Assembly (NCBI GenBank): GCA_018105865.1
Contig: CM030859.1
Coordinates: forward strand, 7,048,443-7,112,442
DNA: 64,000 bases
Reading direction: 5' to 3'
Origin: Metaphire vulgaris
Lineage: Eukaryota; Annelida; Clitellata; Crassiclitellata; Megascolecidae
The stretch's first letter is position 1, and each line of letters starts with the position of its first letter. Shown one piece after another: positions 11,697 to 24,262 of this stretch. A program made the translations under genes and the position numbers. The notes beneath the pieces are model-generated. The model did no database searches. It saw only the letters and a list, made by a program, of their open reading frames with translations, and was not told the origin of the DNA.

Positions 11697-12035
11697 CATG
11701 GTCAGCTGCCCGGATTACATTTTGACTCTGGTTACGCCACTGTCCCCACCAAGAAATCCTTGAGCCGCCACTGTCCGTCTGTATCTGGTTCTCGGTTTTG
11801 AGGGGCGAGGTCCCTGAGTCGTTGGATCGTCAGAGAAGCGAAACGAAGATGACTGCACAACTGGGGACGCTACGGCACTTCAATGCCGCAAACTGTAAGA
11901 TTTTGAAGAGCTACTGGTGGCTCCGCTAATGCTGATAGTCACTGGCGTAGCCAGGGTTTCTTAAGAGAGGCACAATCAAGACAGACATGCACATCCCATT
12001 CAGCTCCAGTCGCAGAAGCTTTTGAGTAATAGGGC

Positions 12036-12138
<103 letters not shown>

Positions 12139-12683
12139 CACCGTGAGCCGTGGCCCATTCTTTAAAGGCCCAGTCTGTAATTTTGACTTCATTGTTTTCT
12201 CGATCTTTGAAGGTTCTTAGTTAACTCCGTTCCCGGAGAACATTTTGCATCAAATTCTTCCAATTAATAGGATCAAGAGAGATTCTGATTCTGGTCGTCG
12301 GCTTGTCGCCGCCTGATATGAACGCACTTTATAAACCTATTGCAATGTACAATAAAGGTATTCAAAGTTTAATCAAAAATAAATAAAGATGAAAAGTTCT
12401 TCCACATATTATAAGATCTAGTCGTCCTAAAATATTTTATTCGAATCACTTAAAATTTGGCAACTGAATGCCTATTTCACCTGCGGTATATAATATTAAT
12501 TATTTTTCTCAATTTAGTTCAAGATGGTTCAGTCAGAATTCGCCAGATGGCCAAACATTACATCATATTGAATAGCATTTGAATATTTTAAACAGTAAGA
12601 CCTATAATGGACAGCTGCTAGACCGCAAGGCCAAGCTAATGGGCACACGCTTGTCCCGACTCTTTTTATATACATTTGCACAC

Positions 12684-12752
12684 ACATACATACATACATA
12701 CATACATACATACATACATACATACATACATACATACATACATACATACATA
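12684..12752. repeat. (TACA)n microsatellite
   Basis: About 17 TACA units that abut the left end of the MITE at 12753. Confidence 0.95.
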
Positions 12753-13006
12753 CAGGGCTTTTTGTGACGGTACGCGCCGGTACGGCGTACCGGAACCTTT
12801 TTCAAGGTGTGGAAAAAAATAATTTTCTTGTGACTTTGCAGTTGTGATTTAGCTAAAAACTTTAAATACTTAATAAATGATATGCATCATTATGCTTCCA
12901 AAATCGCTTCTATGTTAAATTCTAGCCACAGACCACATAATCGTAATGGAAAAGTTAGGCAATCCACCGTGAGTACCGGCACCTATTTTTTTACAAAAAA
13001 GCACTG
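12753..13006 (+). mobile_element. hAT-type MITE (CAGKGCTTTTT family)
   Basis: A 254-bp noncoding element with left end CAGGGCTTTTTGTGACGGTA and right end matching CAGTGCTTTTTTGTAAAAAA in inverse, each followed inside by a GCCGGTAC motif. Flanks CATACATA and CATACAAA match at 7 of 8 positions. The left duplication is the edge of the TACA microsatellite, which may have expanded from it. Confidence 0.8.
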
Positions 13007-13014
13007 CATACAAA

Positions 13015-13904
13015 CAATTTAATACTAATATAAAATTACTACTCTTGCAATTATCGCTGACTAGGCCTAATTGGCATCGCCGAGGTTGCAAAATATGATT
13101 GACACCATCGAAACTGATATGCACATCGAATACAGTGTCCGCTTTCAATGTCATTTCTGTTCAACAAGAACAAATCAAGGTAAGGTAATGTAATTGATGG
13201 CCACTGTCTTCTTCGTCGGTGTCCAGAGGGACTGAGTCTTTCCGTCTTCGTTTCTCGTGGAACTGCCGATCCCGGGACAGAAACATTTGTACGCCATCTT
13301 TCGAATGATAGGTTCATTAGAGTTTGACCGTAAGATTTGGTGCGCAGACCTACTTTAAAGAATCTATTGCTACTGTGAGCCATAAAAACGCCAAACCCTT
13401 ATTATTTCGACTAATACTTGCATGAGCACCCATGGGCGCCCAATGATTTTTTTCCGGGGGTGGGGCAAAATTTTGGAGTTTGAGACAGAAAAGTCAAGTA
13501 AAAAAGCCTAACAATGCACCCGTTTGTGCTTTATAAAGCCGGAATATAGTCTTAAAAATTAGATTTGCATTTCCCAGGGGGCAAAACACAATGGACGCTG
13601 TTAATATCTTAACAAAGTTTTCACATTTCAGTGTGAAAAACAGTGAGTAAAGCCAACATGCATTTCTAAAAAGGTTTTCATTTGCCAGGAAGCAATGTTC
13701 TTTTGACCTAATGTATGGACGCCCATGAGCGCACCACTCTCTCACACAAGCCCACACACTAAGCCCGTTAAAAATAGAAATTATTGCTTACAATTATATT
13801 TTAGCACTAAGCAAACAAAACATGCAAAAATCATCTCGGCGTAGAGTTTAACTATGCACTGCCTCTTCTGCCACTCATAGGATGAATTCAAGAATGTATT
13901 CATC
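13015..13904. other. Intergenic with a degraded MITE-like segment
   Basis: No supported gene. About 13424-13736 is bounded by GCACCCATGGGCGCCCA and TGGACGCCCATGAGCGC, an imperfect inverted pair, suggesting a degraded MITE, but without a clear target duplication. The minus frame 13051-13383 has no recognisable domain. Confidence 0.45.
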
Positions 13905-13912
13905 AGTAGAGC

Positions 13913-14098
13913 CAGTGTCTTATCCAGACTCCAGGCCTTGGGGAGAATTGAGGCTTTCGGGGGAAAATCGACTTGGTTGGAGGGGAAAAGACACAGTTCA
14001 ATGCAAAATTTGTGTAAGTGCTGAGATTTTTTTGGGAGGAGATTTTGAGGTTGGGGGGAGGGGAATCTCCCCTTCTAACAGGCCTGCATAAAACACTG
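13913..14098 (+). mobile_element. hAT-type MITE (CAGTGTYTTAT family)
   Basis: A 186-bp element with ends CAGTGTCTTATCCAG and the inverse of CAGTGTTTTATGCAG, and a perfect 8-bp target duplication AGTAGAGC (13905-13912, 14099-14106). The interior is G-rich. Confidence 0.92.
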
Positions 14099-14617
14099 AG
14101 TAGAGCTGCTTGGACTCTACCCTTATCGTAAAAAGGACTTTCGAGATTTTCTCTCTACATCTTCTAATGCAGTCTACTTCATTATTCATTTTGTATTGTT
14201 TAGTGCGAAGCATAATTTGCCTTTCTGCGGATGTTGCATTTCGGTACAATACATTCATTCTTACAGGCAGTCCATTTCACTGCCAGTTAGTCTCATTCTT
14301 GGAAAGACCCAGCGCTTTTTGTAAAAAATTTCGGAATGCAATAGTCGAAAGCCAGTTGTCAACGCACGGTCGTACAATTATTTTAATCTGTCTAATTTAT
14401 CAATCATCGATACAAATAAACTGTAGGCCTACTGTGTGAGAAGACACATGAAAAAGAAACAGCAATTAGATCAGATTAAAATGTTCTATTTTTTAACTTA
14501 ATGCTACAAAAAAGAAAAATTAAAAGCCTAACCAGTCTTCAGATTTTCCGGAACGCCGTTCCGCCTCGTTCCGCCACAAAATGCCCTGGAAAGACCATGC
14601 ACACTGTAAACGAAAAA

Positions 14618-14960
14618 GGTGGAAATTTCCACCTTTTATGGTGGTCCAATATCTACACCCTCAGGGTGGAAATTGCCACCCCGAAATGAAGGTGGAACAT
14701 TTCCACCCTTTTTAAAACACCCTCGACGGTGGAAACTTCCACCTTTTATGGTGGTCCAATATCTACACCCTCAGGGTGGAAATTGCCACCCCAAATTAAG
14801 GTGGAACATTTCCACCCTTTTTAAAACACCCCCGACGGTGGAAACTTCCACCTTTTATGGTGGTCCAATATAAACACCCTCAGGGTGGAAATTGCCACTC
14901 CAAATTAAGGTGGGACAGTTCCACCTTTTAAAACACCCTTGATGGTGGAAATCCCCACCT
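14618..14960 (+). repeat. 110-bp tandem repeat, about three copies
   Basis: Unit of about 110 bp; GTGGTCCAAT recurs at 14641, 14751 and 14860. Each unit carries GGTGGAAA...TTTCCACC palindromes able to form hairpins. An AT-rich tract follows at 14970-15060. Confidence 0.9.
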
Positions 14961-15296
14961 TTACTATACAGGATATATATATAATATTTAATACAATATA
15001 TAATATATATAATAATATATAATAATAAATATATAACATAATATATAATAAATATAATATAACCACCAATAATCAAATTAATACAACATAATCATTAATC
15101 CACTTCTCAGTATCACATTTTATTACAATTATCCACAAATCATCAAGCCAGATCCAATTTACCAATTTAATATTTCAGTCCATAGATCAAATTAACATCC
15201 ACATTACAAACTATTTAATCTTTTCTCTATCAAGCACAGTTCTACGAAATCCTCTACTCCATTTAAACATAGCATCCCAACTCACATGTCTGCTCT

Positions 15297-15976
15297 TCAA
15301 ATGACCCTCAATCCAAAACAAATCACCTTTAACTTCACATATTTCATCAACATGTGACCAACAAACAATTCACCATATCCACAGGTTTGTTTCACCTCAA
15401 CTAAAAGTCTAATACTTTGCTCTCTGACTGACAGCATCATTTCATCATTCATACCAACATCAGCATCATTATCATTTGTTGTATTACTCACCACATCATA
15501 AACTTCATTCATCAAACACCAATCTTCACTCACATTTTCACTCACATCAAATTCAATGCTATCAAAACATTTCACTACTTCACCTACAATTTCATCATTT
15601 CCATAAAATTGATCCACAAAACACATATCATGTTCAACATCATTCAACATATTAGGTAGTCCATCATATTTCACATCATCAACATCAAGATTCAAAAGTA
15701 CATCATCATCATTTGTTTGATGTTCCAAAACCTTTATCACAAAACATTCCTCACACATTTCAGATTCAGTGATTACAACTTCATCAAACAACCTTAATTG
15801 AGATTTAACAACAGTAGGTTCAACTGTCACACAATCCGTACCTTTTACATTTTTCAAAATGCCAAACGATACATGACAATCCTTCACATCATCAACAAGT
15901 TTTGACACAACAGGTTCATTAACAATTCTACTGTCCTTTACACGCTTAATTCCAATAGCACGCGATGAACCAATAA
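15297..15976 (-). pseudogene. Acidic ORF fragment of unknown function (transposon-associated)
   Basis: The minus-strand frame encodes about 225 residues rich in Asp, Asn, Glu and Val, with scattered Cys, that I do not recognise. The first residues of the longer open frame (16052 down to 15985) are not native: they come from the MITE at 15985-16163, whose TAACTTGC target duplication marks the original reading. Past the MITE the frame continues on the far side (16172-16260) and approaches the zinc-knuckle frame at 16235-16618 with a one-base offset. The two were therefore probably a single protein before a frameshift and the insertion. It lies inside the putative composite element. Confidence 0.5.
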
Positions 15977-15984
15977 TAACTTGC

Positions 15985-16163
15985 CAGTGGGGGCTCCAGA
16001 ATTTGGCAAGTGGGGGGCCGTTGGGGTGGTAACTTCTAATCATGGGAGCCAACCATTTGTTGTTAGATATGTAGTATTAAGGGTCCCAATAGGGAGGGCC
16101 ACTGGGGGTCAGGCACTCAATAGGGGGCACAGGCCCCCCAGACCCCCTGTGGAGCCACCACTG
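15985..16163 (+). mobile_element. hAT-type MITE inserted in an ORF
   Basis: A 179-bp element with ends CAGTGGGGGCTCCA and TGGAGCCACCACTG, and a perfect 8-bp target duplication TAACTTGC (15977-15984, 16164-16171). It interrupts the minus-strand acidic ORF. Confidence 0.93.
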
Positions 16164-16234
16164 TAACTTGCACTGACACATCAGATTCAGCTTGTATATC
16201 ACTTGTGCTAAGATCAACATAATTTTTATTTACA

Positions 16235-16618
16235 TTATGCATACACTGTAACTGCATTCCTTTTTCCTTTAAGTTTGCACCGAAAACTCAAATGATAATT
16301 AGAGCCACAAATCCAACATTGCTTGCCGCTGAATTCCTGATCCAAATTTTGATAATAATTTTGACTTTGCTTAATATTATCAACAACAGTTGAATAGTAA
16401 ACTAACAAATTTTGTACATTATTGAACTTAACAAGTTTAGCATAATGACTGCTGTTCATACAAGCATGTTTATCTTTCTCTGTATGCTTGTTGTTATGCG
16501 CCTTTTTTTCTGTGGCAACAACATGACTATCTAAAAAGACCATAGTATTTTCAAGTGAAGACGGGTACTGAATGTCAAAAAACATAATAACATGCAAACA
16601 AAACAACCACAGCTGCAA
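16235..16618 (-). pseudogene. Zinc-knuckle ORF fragment
   Basis: A 127-codon minus-strand frame. Near its C-terminus is a CCHC zinc knuckle, CWICGSNYHLSFRC (C-x2-C-x4-H-x4-C), followed by a basic segment. Such knuckles bind single-stranded nucleic acid and are typical of Gag-like or transposon-encoded proteins. The preceding minus-strand segment (16766-16575) holds a LLDPASTVSVL stretch that faintly resembles a degenerate aspartic-protease LLDTGS box; this is weak. With the downstream acidic frame it probably formed one longer protein. Function unknown. Confidence 0.5.
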
Positions 16619-17275
16619 ATGTGTCGGTGCAGTCGGTCAGCACTTGGTTGTCAATCAAAACTGACACCGTGGATGCTGGATCTAACAGACAATCATTCTT
16701 TGTGTCCATTGCAATGCATAGGTAGATGATGTGTTCAGGTACAGATTTCTTCGACTGCACAAACAAAGTTTAAACCACCAATAGAAAAATTAAGCAACAT
16801 TACATTCACAAAAATGCAGTAAAATTCACTTATGAATGGCTTTCAACAAAGTGATAGTGTTCTTTGAAGACAACATTAATACAATTTGATTTGCAGACAA
16901 TTATCATAGAAATAATTTACAATGGTTCCAAAGTAGTAATTAAATTGAAATAAAAAATGCACCAGTTGCAGAACAGACTTTCAGAATTGCAACTAGTAGG
17001 CCTACAAACATCACTTTCAAGCTGTTTTTAAAAGTTTCTTTAGAGAAAAGTGAAGCGATTAATTCTGATGCAATTAATTTTTTAATCGCGATTAACAGAT
17101 TAGTGTGTTGATTGCGCATTAATCGTGATTAAAGGACAACACTAAAAATAACATTTCTTGGCTATGTAACCTGCCAAATTATTAAAATCAACATCAACTT
17201 GCCATTTCAGTATATTTCAATAAATGCTTTACTGATAATGGATATCTGGAAATGATAGATTGCGAAAGCACGTAC

Positions 17276-17398
17276 CATTCTCCAATGTGATAGACTCTTG
17301 GTGATTTCATGACCATGACCTTCAACTTTGACTCGGTGCACGATCGACCAACGTAATTTATCGACCAATCCCAGTTGTAGTCATCATAACGAAAAATC
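17276..17398 (-). CDS. MGAT2-like exon (YDDYNWDW catalytic segment)
   Basis: The minus strand has an acceptor (TTTTAG|G) at 17399-17400 and a donor (TG|GTACGT) at 17274-17275, enclosing 123 nt. The encoded peptide contains FRYDDYNWDW, then a segment ending PRVYHIGE. It aligns with the C-terminal catalytic region of GlcNAc-transferase II (alpha-1,6-mannosyl-glycoprotein beta-1,2-N-acetylglucosaminyltransferase), a Golgi enzyme that adds the second antenna GlcNAc to N-glycans. In family members YDDYNWDW is followed by PRIFHAGDC/PRVFHIGEC and then a GMHHKK motif. That next motif is not found downstream here, so the gene is truncated or continues in an exon I cannot see. Confidence 0.75.
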
Positions 17399-17799
17399 CT
17401 AAAACAAAAACATTTGCCTTCAATAAGAAATTGCAGCAACCACTTAAATGCACTTCAGTCAGTCAGTCAGTCAGTCAGTCAAATAACCAGTTAGCCAGCC
17501 AATTGGTCAATAAATTAATTATAAAATGCTTCAAATGCCAGAGTTCTCGCTATAGTTGGTATCATCTGCTGTGGTGTAGAAGTCATAAAAAAATTCAGCA
17601 GAAATTTCTATCCAAATATTTTAAAGTTTCTGATTCTAAAGCTTAGTATTTACAAGAAACAAGTCACCATCTGATTTGATGTCCAGTATGCCAGATACTG
17701 AGGAATAAATCAACAAAATTAAAATTGCACATCAAATTCGAGGCCAATAAACTGAAAATATCATCATAAAAAGCTAAATTCAGAGCTTTCCATTCTCAC

Positions 17800-17877
17800 A
17801 TGACCGCATTTCTTAATCTCATTCCAAACTTTACAAGTCAGCGACATTCCCATTTTGTGCCGAGACAAAACAAACTG
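17800..17877 (-). CDS. MGAT2-like exon (HNMG-equivalent segment)
   Basis: A 78-nt minus-strand exon between a TAG acceptor (17878-17879; a CAG three bases further in is the alternative) and a GTGAGA donor (17794-17799). It encodes SRHKMGMSLT followed by a segment ending KKCGH, which aligns with the S-x-HNMG-x-A and I-x-C segments of MGAT2. Its donor leaves phase 0 whereas the next exon needs two leftover bases. That is a one-codon-position mismatch, indicating a frameshift, a missed microexon or a pseudogene. Confidence 0.65.
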
Positions 17878-18299
17878 CTAGACGTCGACCTGAAGATGAA
17901 TCCCACTTCATCTTTAACCAAATTTCCACTTTAAAACATAGGATCAATCGTCACGCTTGAAGTTCACACAATCCAGTTCAATAACTTTCTTGATGGACTG
18001 TAACATAGGCTGGAATCCAAATATGAAAATTCTCTCTGACTTCCCCATTGAGGCTATAATATTAAAACTCGTACGTCACAACATGATTAGAACTTATAAC
18101 ACCAAATTGCAGTTAAGTCAATCATCTTATTCTTCATGGACATTCCAACAAGTCACTACCTTTCACAAGAACACCTTGTCAGATGGCAAAGCACACTTTT
18201 TTAAAATGCTTACACAACGATCTCTTTTTATTTGTTAACTGGCTTTTTGCCTTTACCAAAGTACACACATACAGATAACAGATCACTAAAAGTAAATAC

Positions 18300-18375
18300 C
18301 TGAGGTGACAGATCACCATACTTTGGTTTCTTGTCGTAGGTTCCGAGGGTTAGGATGTTACAATTGAGGCAAACC
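18300..18375 (-). CDS. MGAT2-like exon (C-x2-C / LGTY segment)
   Basis: A 76-nt minus-strand exon, acceptor TATAG| at 18376-18377 and donor CAG|GTATTT at 18298-18299. It encodes VCLNCNILTLGTYDKK, which matches the conserved ECPECDVLSLGTY block of MGAT2 including both cysteines. Upstream conserved blocks of the enzyme (the WWWK and EEDH region) were not found between here and 20.2 kb, so only an internal fragment of the enzyme is present. Confidence 0.7.
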
Positions 18376-19319
18376 CTATAAAAATCGTAAGTGCGCACAA
18401 AATTTGAATCATATTCATTGCACACTATTAGTGAACAGAGCGACATGCAGAAAATCACCTTTCAATCTAAATCAAAAGGGCTTTCGATCGAATATTAAAT
18501 GTTTCCAAGATTTCAGGATAGCGAAGCTGGATATTGATCAAGAACATCTTGCATTCTCGTACCAGTATAAACAAGAGATCTTCTGGGACCAAACAACTGT
18601 TTGTCTTCAAGACATGGATGGGATGTTATAAGAGACAGACAGACGATAGCCTAATCGTTGTGATCTGGAAACGTTTCAATGCAAAGCAATATGATATTAT
18701 TTTTATACAGCAAATACAGTAATAATCTCTGAAAAGGTGAATAATAGTTACACGAAATTAAATCAATCACCAAATTTTAGAAATTTTCCTCGAGCACAGT
18801 AAACTAGCCTCAAATGTCTGGAGCTCAGTACTACACGTGGTGAAAAATCAACATTAATTTTGACTTTTTTCAGACTTGAAGCAAAGCACCAAGTGGATGG
18901 GGCGTTGCGCTACACATCATAGTAATTATTATTATAATCGTATTTGATGTTTAAATTGCGCATTATAAATTTTTTTGTTAGTTCGCGCTGTCCCCATGTA
19001 GTTATAGTTGACCTTTACGGACTACTAAAATCGGAGCTTCCGTCTAAACAACTGCCAAATCTTCAATCTATTTCAAGTGAAAGATTAGTTACCATCCAGT
19101 TTTCTCCGGTGGATGAACAGATACAAAAAATTTCGTCGACTTACAGTTAATACTTAACAATTCGAAATTCAAATGACTACCGGAAGTACTCAGCGTTACT
19201 ATGCAGGTAGTTATCGCAAGTAATAATTACTGCAAAACAAGTCCAAAAAAGCCCAACAAAAACGAAAAAATATATAGTTATCTTATTATTAATAAAATGT
19301 ACTATTTGTTTATTGTTTG

Positions 19320-19411
19320 ACCTCATAACATATATATACAAATATTTACAAATTTACACATATATATATATGCATATATACATATATATACATACATGTA
19401 CACATATGCAT

Positions 19412-19458
<47 letters not shown>

Positions 19459-19975
19459 TAAATAAATACATGCATTTACATATATAATCCTTCATCTATA
19501 CAATACCTACATACAGATATACATCTAAATGCATATATACATATATATGCATATATACATATATATGCATATATACATATATATGCATATATATATAAAT
19601 ATATATGTGTATACATGTACATATACATATATATGTGTGTGTATATGTATATATATATATTATACATCAATATTCATGCATGCGTACATACTGTATATAC
19701 TATACATACATAGATAGGTAGATACATGTATAAACATAAATAAATATATACATATACATAGATATGTATATATTCATATGCATATATGCATTTATATATA
19801 TATATGTGTGTGTGTGTTTATGTATGCATATGTATTTATATGTACATATACGTATATATTTATGTACATGTGCAGTATATATACATATACATATATACAC
19901 ATATATATGTATATATACAAATATATGTGTATATATATATGTATATGTAAATATATGTATAGCTGGGGCGGCCAT
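19320..19975. repeat. TATATACA-type low-complexity region
   Basis: About 650 bp of TA, TACA and TGTA simple sequence. All Tyr/Ile-rich frames on both strands here are artefacts. Confidence 0.95.
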
Positions 19976-20049
19976 AGTTGGGGCGGCTACAATGTGATAG
20001 GTACAATAGTGCGAAGGTTCTGTGAGCATCTACCGTTAGAGTGACAAAA

Positions 20050-20194
20050 ATCCACCCTAGGGTGGTGACATTCCACCATCAAAGACCTCCGTTCCACCTT
20101 TCACATAAATAGGGTGTAAATTTTTGACATTTCCACCCCAGGGTGGAATATTTCCACCCCTAAGTGGAATATTACACCTTTTTCATTTACAGTG
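20050..20194 (-). repeat. GGTGGAA-palindrome repeat, right end of putative element
   Basis: CCACCCTAGGGTGG, TTCCACC and CACCCCAGGGTGG palindromes ending in the inverse of CACTGTAAATGAAAAAGGTG. It is the counterpart of the left end at 14602-14960. Confidence 0.7.
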
Positions 20195-20204
20195 CATCGA
20201 AAAA

Positions 20205-21236
<1,032 letters not shown>

Positions 21237-21244
21237 GAATCTGG

Positions 21245-21415
21245 CAGGGGCGTAGCCAGGAATTTGATTTGAGAGGGTATAAATATTGGGGGGAGGGGGT
21301 ATAAATCTTAACTATAAACCACATATAACCACATATAAATCACATGAAAAACTTTAAGGTAGACTGATTTGGAAGGGGGTATATACCGATATACCTCCCC
21401 GTCGCTACGCCTCTG
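21245..21415 (-). mobile_element. hAT-type MITE (CAGRGRCGTAGC family), copy 2
   Basis: A 171-bp element in inverse orientation relative to copy 1, with ends CAGGGGCGTAGCCAGG and GCTACGCCTCTG. Target duplication GAATCTGG/AAATCTGG matches at 7 of 8 positions. Confidence 0.9.
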
Positions 21416-21423
21416 AAATCTGG

Positions 21424-22694
21424 GTCATAGCTATGCTTTGAGAAAATGATTACGTGAGTTGCGACGCTTATATAATATTTTTGGAATTTGGAATAAAGTG
21501 TACTGTGTTCATAACAACATGTCTCAGGCAAAACACTGCGGTAAGCCAGTGAAGTCCTGGTTATTGGGACCGAAGAGTCCCGTAATATATCAGAATCACG
21601 TAATATATCAACGCTGAGATGGGCGGTTACTGAAGTCAATTCAATATGCAACTCCTCAAGTGCCTAATTGAATTCTCCGACTCGCAATTCATCGTACGCA
21701 GTCACTTTCATCAGAAATAATAACAAGAGTTTCTGATCGATGAAATTAATTAAGATAGTTCGTTATTCAACGTGTCCTCTGCTGCAAAACGTTAAAAGCC
21801 ATTGACAAGTCGTCAGCGTCACCAGCCATTACTTCGACCGCAGCAGCAGATGTCGTTCTAATTAATTTCGCTCATTCGCAGTTTATTTTCGAAGGCTCGT
21901 CTCCTGGAGATCATCGCGCATCTGAAGACTAGACGCTCTCTCTAGCGGTTAGTAAGCGTTTCCCTGTTGGTCCTCAATTTTACTTAAAATTAAGATATTT
22001 ATGTAGAGTTTGCGAATGGCAATGACTCGGAATTTTGGGTCGGTAGCACAAACCTCTTCTTGTTGAATGGGCTTATATCTTGCGTAATTTAGAAGACATT
22101 TAGATCCATGTTTGACCAGTCTGCAATGTTCTATAAACCAATAAACCAGTTTTTGTTGCAATCTTGCAAAGTTTTAAGGAATAGGCTTACTGTGATCACG
22201 TTTGGGAGTTTTGGTGATGGAATGAGCCGTAGAGTTTTGAATTATCTCATACTGTATATTAGCTTCTGTACACTAGATTCTACAATACTACTCGATAAAT
22301 AATTCCAACAATCAAGCATACCGATATATAATAAAATAGCAATAGTAGGGGCATATTTGACGCAAGATCTTCATTTCGTAGAATACGTCTAAGTTGTTTA
22401 TGAGCAGTTTTGCGCACTTTATCACTATGCTCATAAAATAGCGTATTTCATGGCAAATTACACACAGTATAACGCACCGTAGTTTTCTTAGTATAAGACT
22501 TATCTGTAAAATGCTAATGCATATGTGGTAAATAAGCTGTGGGTTGTAAACTTCGAATGGCTGAGATCTTGGTATAAGTGTAGCATGGTTACTTAGGCCT
22601 AGGAAAGCATTATTCACAGCCAATAAAAAGGCTATTCATTTCTTTTTAAAATTCAACTGCTTTCTGTGCAGAGACCGTCCATCAGACAGGCGTC
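21424..22694. other. Upstream flank of EF-hand gene, no other gene seen
   Basis: AT-rich sequence with no recognisable coding region. The 5' UTR and promoter of the EF-hand gene should lie toward its 3' end, but I see no decisive TATA or initiator. Confidence 0.45.
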
Positions 22695-22955
22695 ATGTCT
22701 CTGTTGTCACGTGTTCTGCTGACGGTTGCTTGCCTACTGATGATCAAGTTGAGCGAGGTCAATGCACAAGAAGATCTGTCACATGTCTCCGATACTTTCA
22801 GAAGAAAAGGCAACACTTTCTTCAGACTAATGGATAGTAATAAAGATGGCGTCTTAACAGAAGAGGACATACACCAGATAATCCGTAATTTGGCAAAATT
22901 AGCACAACTCAACAAAACCTACGAGAAATATCTGCACGATGTCAAAGTTCCACAG
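22695..22955 (+). CDS. Secreted EF-hand calcium-binding protein, exon 1
   Basis: Encodes residues 1-87. The N-terminus (MSLLSRVLLTVACLLMIKL...VNAQ) is a good signal peptide of about 25 residues, so the product should be secreted. Residues 47-58 form a canonical EF-hand loop, DSNKDGVLTEED, preceded by the amphipathic helix segment TFFRLM and followed by IHQII. The exon ends at a phase-0 CAG|GTCAAT donor (22956). The start is the first ATG in frame with the signal peptide. I cannot name the gene: small secreted EF-hand proteins of this kind are lineage-variable in marine invertebrates. Pairing with exon 2 at 27390 is inferred from matching strand, phase and complementary EF-hand content. Confidence 0.8.
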
Positions 22956-23027
22956 GTCAATTGAATCAAATTAGTCTTTCCATACGGCTGGTATTTACCG
23001 CAACGCATCGTGAATTTAATTGCGTTT

Positions 23028-23131
<104 letters not shown>

Positions 23132-24000
23132 TCCCAATGTCATACATATGCTCTGCAATATCCTCTCCAAACGATTTCACCGCCATAATACCGATATATT
23201 ATGATTCTCACTGAGGTTATGAAAATCAAAATCAATATCGGACTAGACAGTATATAATGTGTGCATGTAATGTGCGTATGCATATGCATAAAATAGTCAA
23301 AGAATTCTCCCATTGATGTTTGTTTATTTGTGGTTAGTATGTAATAATACGCAAAATTGTCTTCTAAATTTTCATATGTGTATTGTTTTGAAATTCAAAA
23401 TCATTTGCTCTAATAAGTCTAACTACTTATTATTCTCGAGGTTTTTTTAGTAATTTCACGGAAATCCTGAAAATGTCATATATGCGCGTACCCTTAGTAA
23501 TAAAATTAATAATAACGTGTTTTCAAGTGGTTTAGGTGCCTAAGTTAGAACTAAAAGGCCAGTAGCTAGATACAGCGTGTAACACGATTATCTTAATAAA
23601 GAAAAATCTAAAGTGTTTGTACATAGGCCTAGTGTTAAATCTACGAAAGTTCTTCACTGATTGCTTTGAAAATTGTTACAAAACCTTCCGTTCGAATGCG
23701 CGGTCCTTTTAATCACACGTCTTCTACAGCATTTAGATTCACCTACGCTTGAATTTAACCGAACGAATTTTAGAAACATCATGGCGTTGGCATTGTTAAG
23801 TCTCAACTTTCTAAAATTAGCATTATTTTCCTGTTGGAAAACTGACAATCACTCAATGACCAGTTTGCAACATTTGGTCGATCTACTGGTCAAAAATAGA
23901 TAGGTCGTGTAACCGCTCATTCGCGCACAGTAAAGAGGAGTACAGTTCGGCTCTCATCATTCACGTTATTTTCACCAGACTATTCTACAGAGATGTAGTA

Positions 24001-24180
24001 CTTGTACTTGTACTCGAGTTGTACTCGAGTACAAATTTTTAGTACTTGTACTTGTACTTGTACTCGGAGGCCAGGTACTTGTACTTGTACTTGTACTCGG
24101 AGTTTTAGGAATGCAAGTACTTGTACTTGTACTTGTACTCGGAGGCCAGGTACTTGTACTTGTACTTGAAGCATTGTGTA
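24001..24180 (+). repeat. 33-bp TACTTG array, left end of hAT copy 1
   Basis: Units of 33 bp, each TACTCGGAGGCCAGG plus three TACTTG hexamers, with one variant 24-bp block (TACTCGGAGTTTTAGGAATG and four further bases). Equivalent arrays are at 24661-24842, 25037-25230 and 25711-25925. Confidence 0.9.
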
Positions 24181-24262
24181 CTTGCTACATCTCTGGCTAC
24201 ATGTACTTCAATGGTACCAGTAATGCTGTTCCTTTAGGCTAATGACAAGCCCATCCTCACAG

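Larger units (their letters stand above)
14602..20194 (-). mobile_element. Putative 5.6 kb composite element with inverted GGTGGAAA-rich ends
   Basis: The left end CACTGTAAACGAAAAAGGTG is mirrored at 20175-20194 (CACTGTAAATGAAAAAGGTG in inverse, 19 of 20 matching). Both ends continue into GGTGGAAA/TTTCCACC repeats. Between them on the minus strand are two adjacent zinc-knuckle/acidic ORF fragments and three exons of an MGAT2-like glycosyltransferase. Flanking bases share only CA, so no target duplication is proven. The boundaries could instead be two separate insertions of a shorter repeat in opposite orientation. Confidence 0.4.

Noticed and set aside
13051..13383. 110-codon minus-strand frame
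   Set aside because: No recognisable domain, codon bias or splice signals.
16575..16766. Retropepsin-like LLDPASTVSVL segment
   Set aside because: Only a weak resemblance to an aspartic-protease box, with Asp-Pro-Ala in place of Asp-Thr-Gly; noted but not called.
18404..18722. Short plus-strand frames next to the MGAT2-like exons
   Set aside because: They lie antisense to the supported exons and show no homology to the missing parts of the enzyme.
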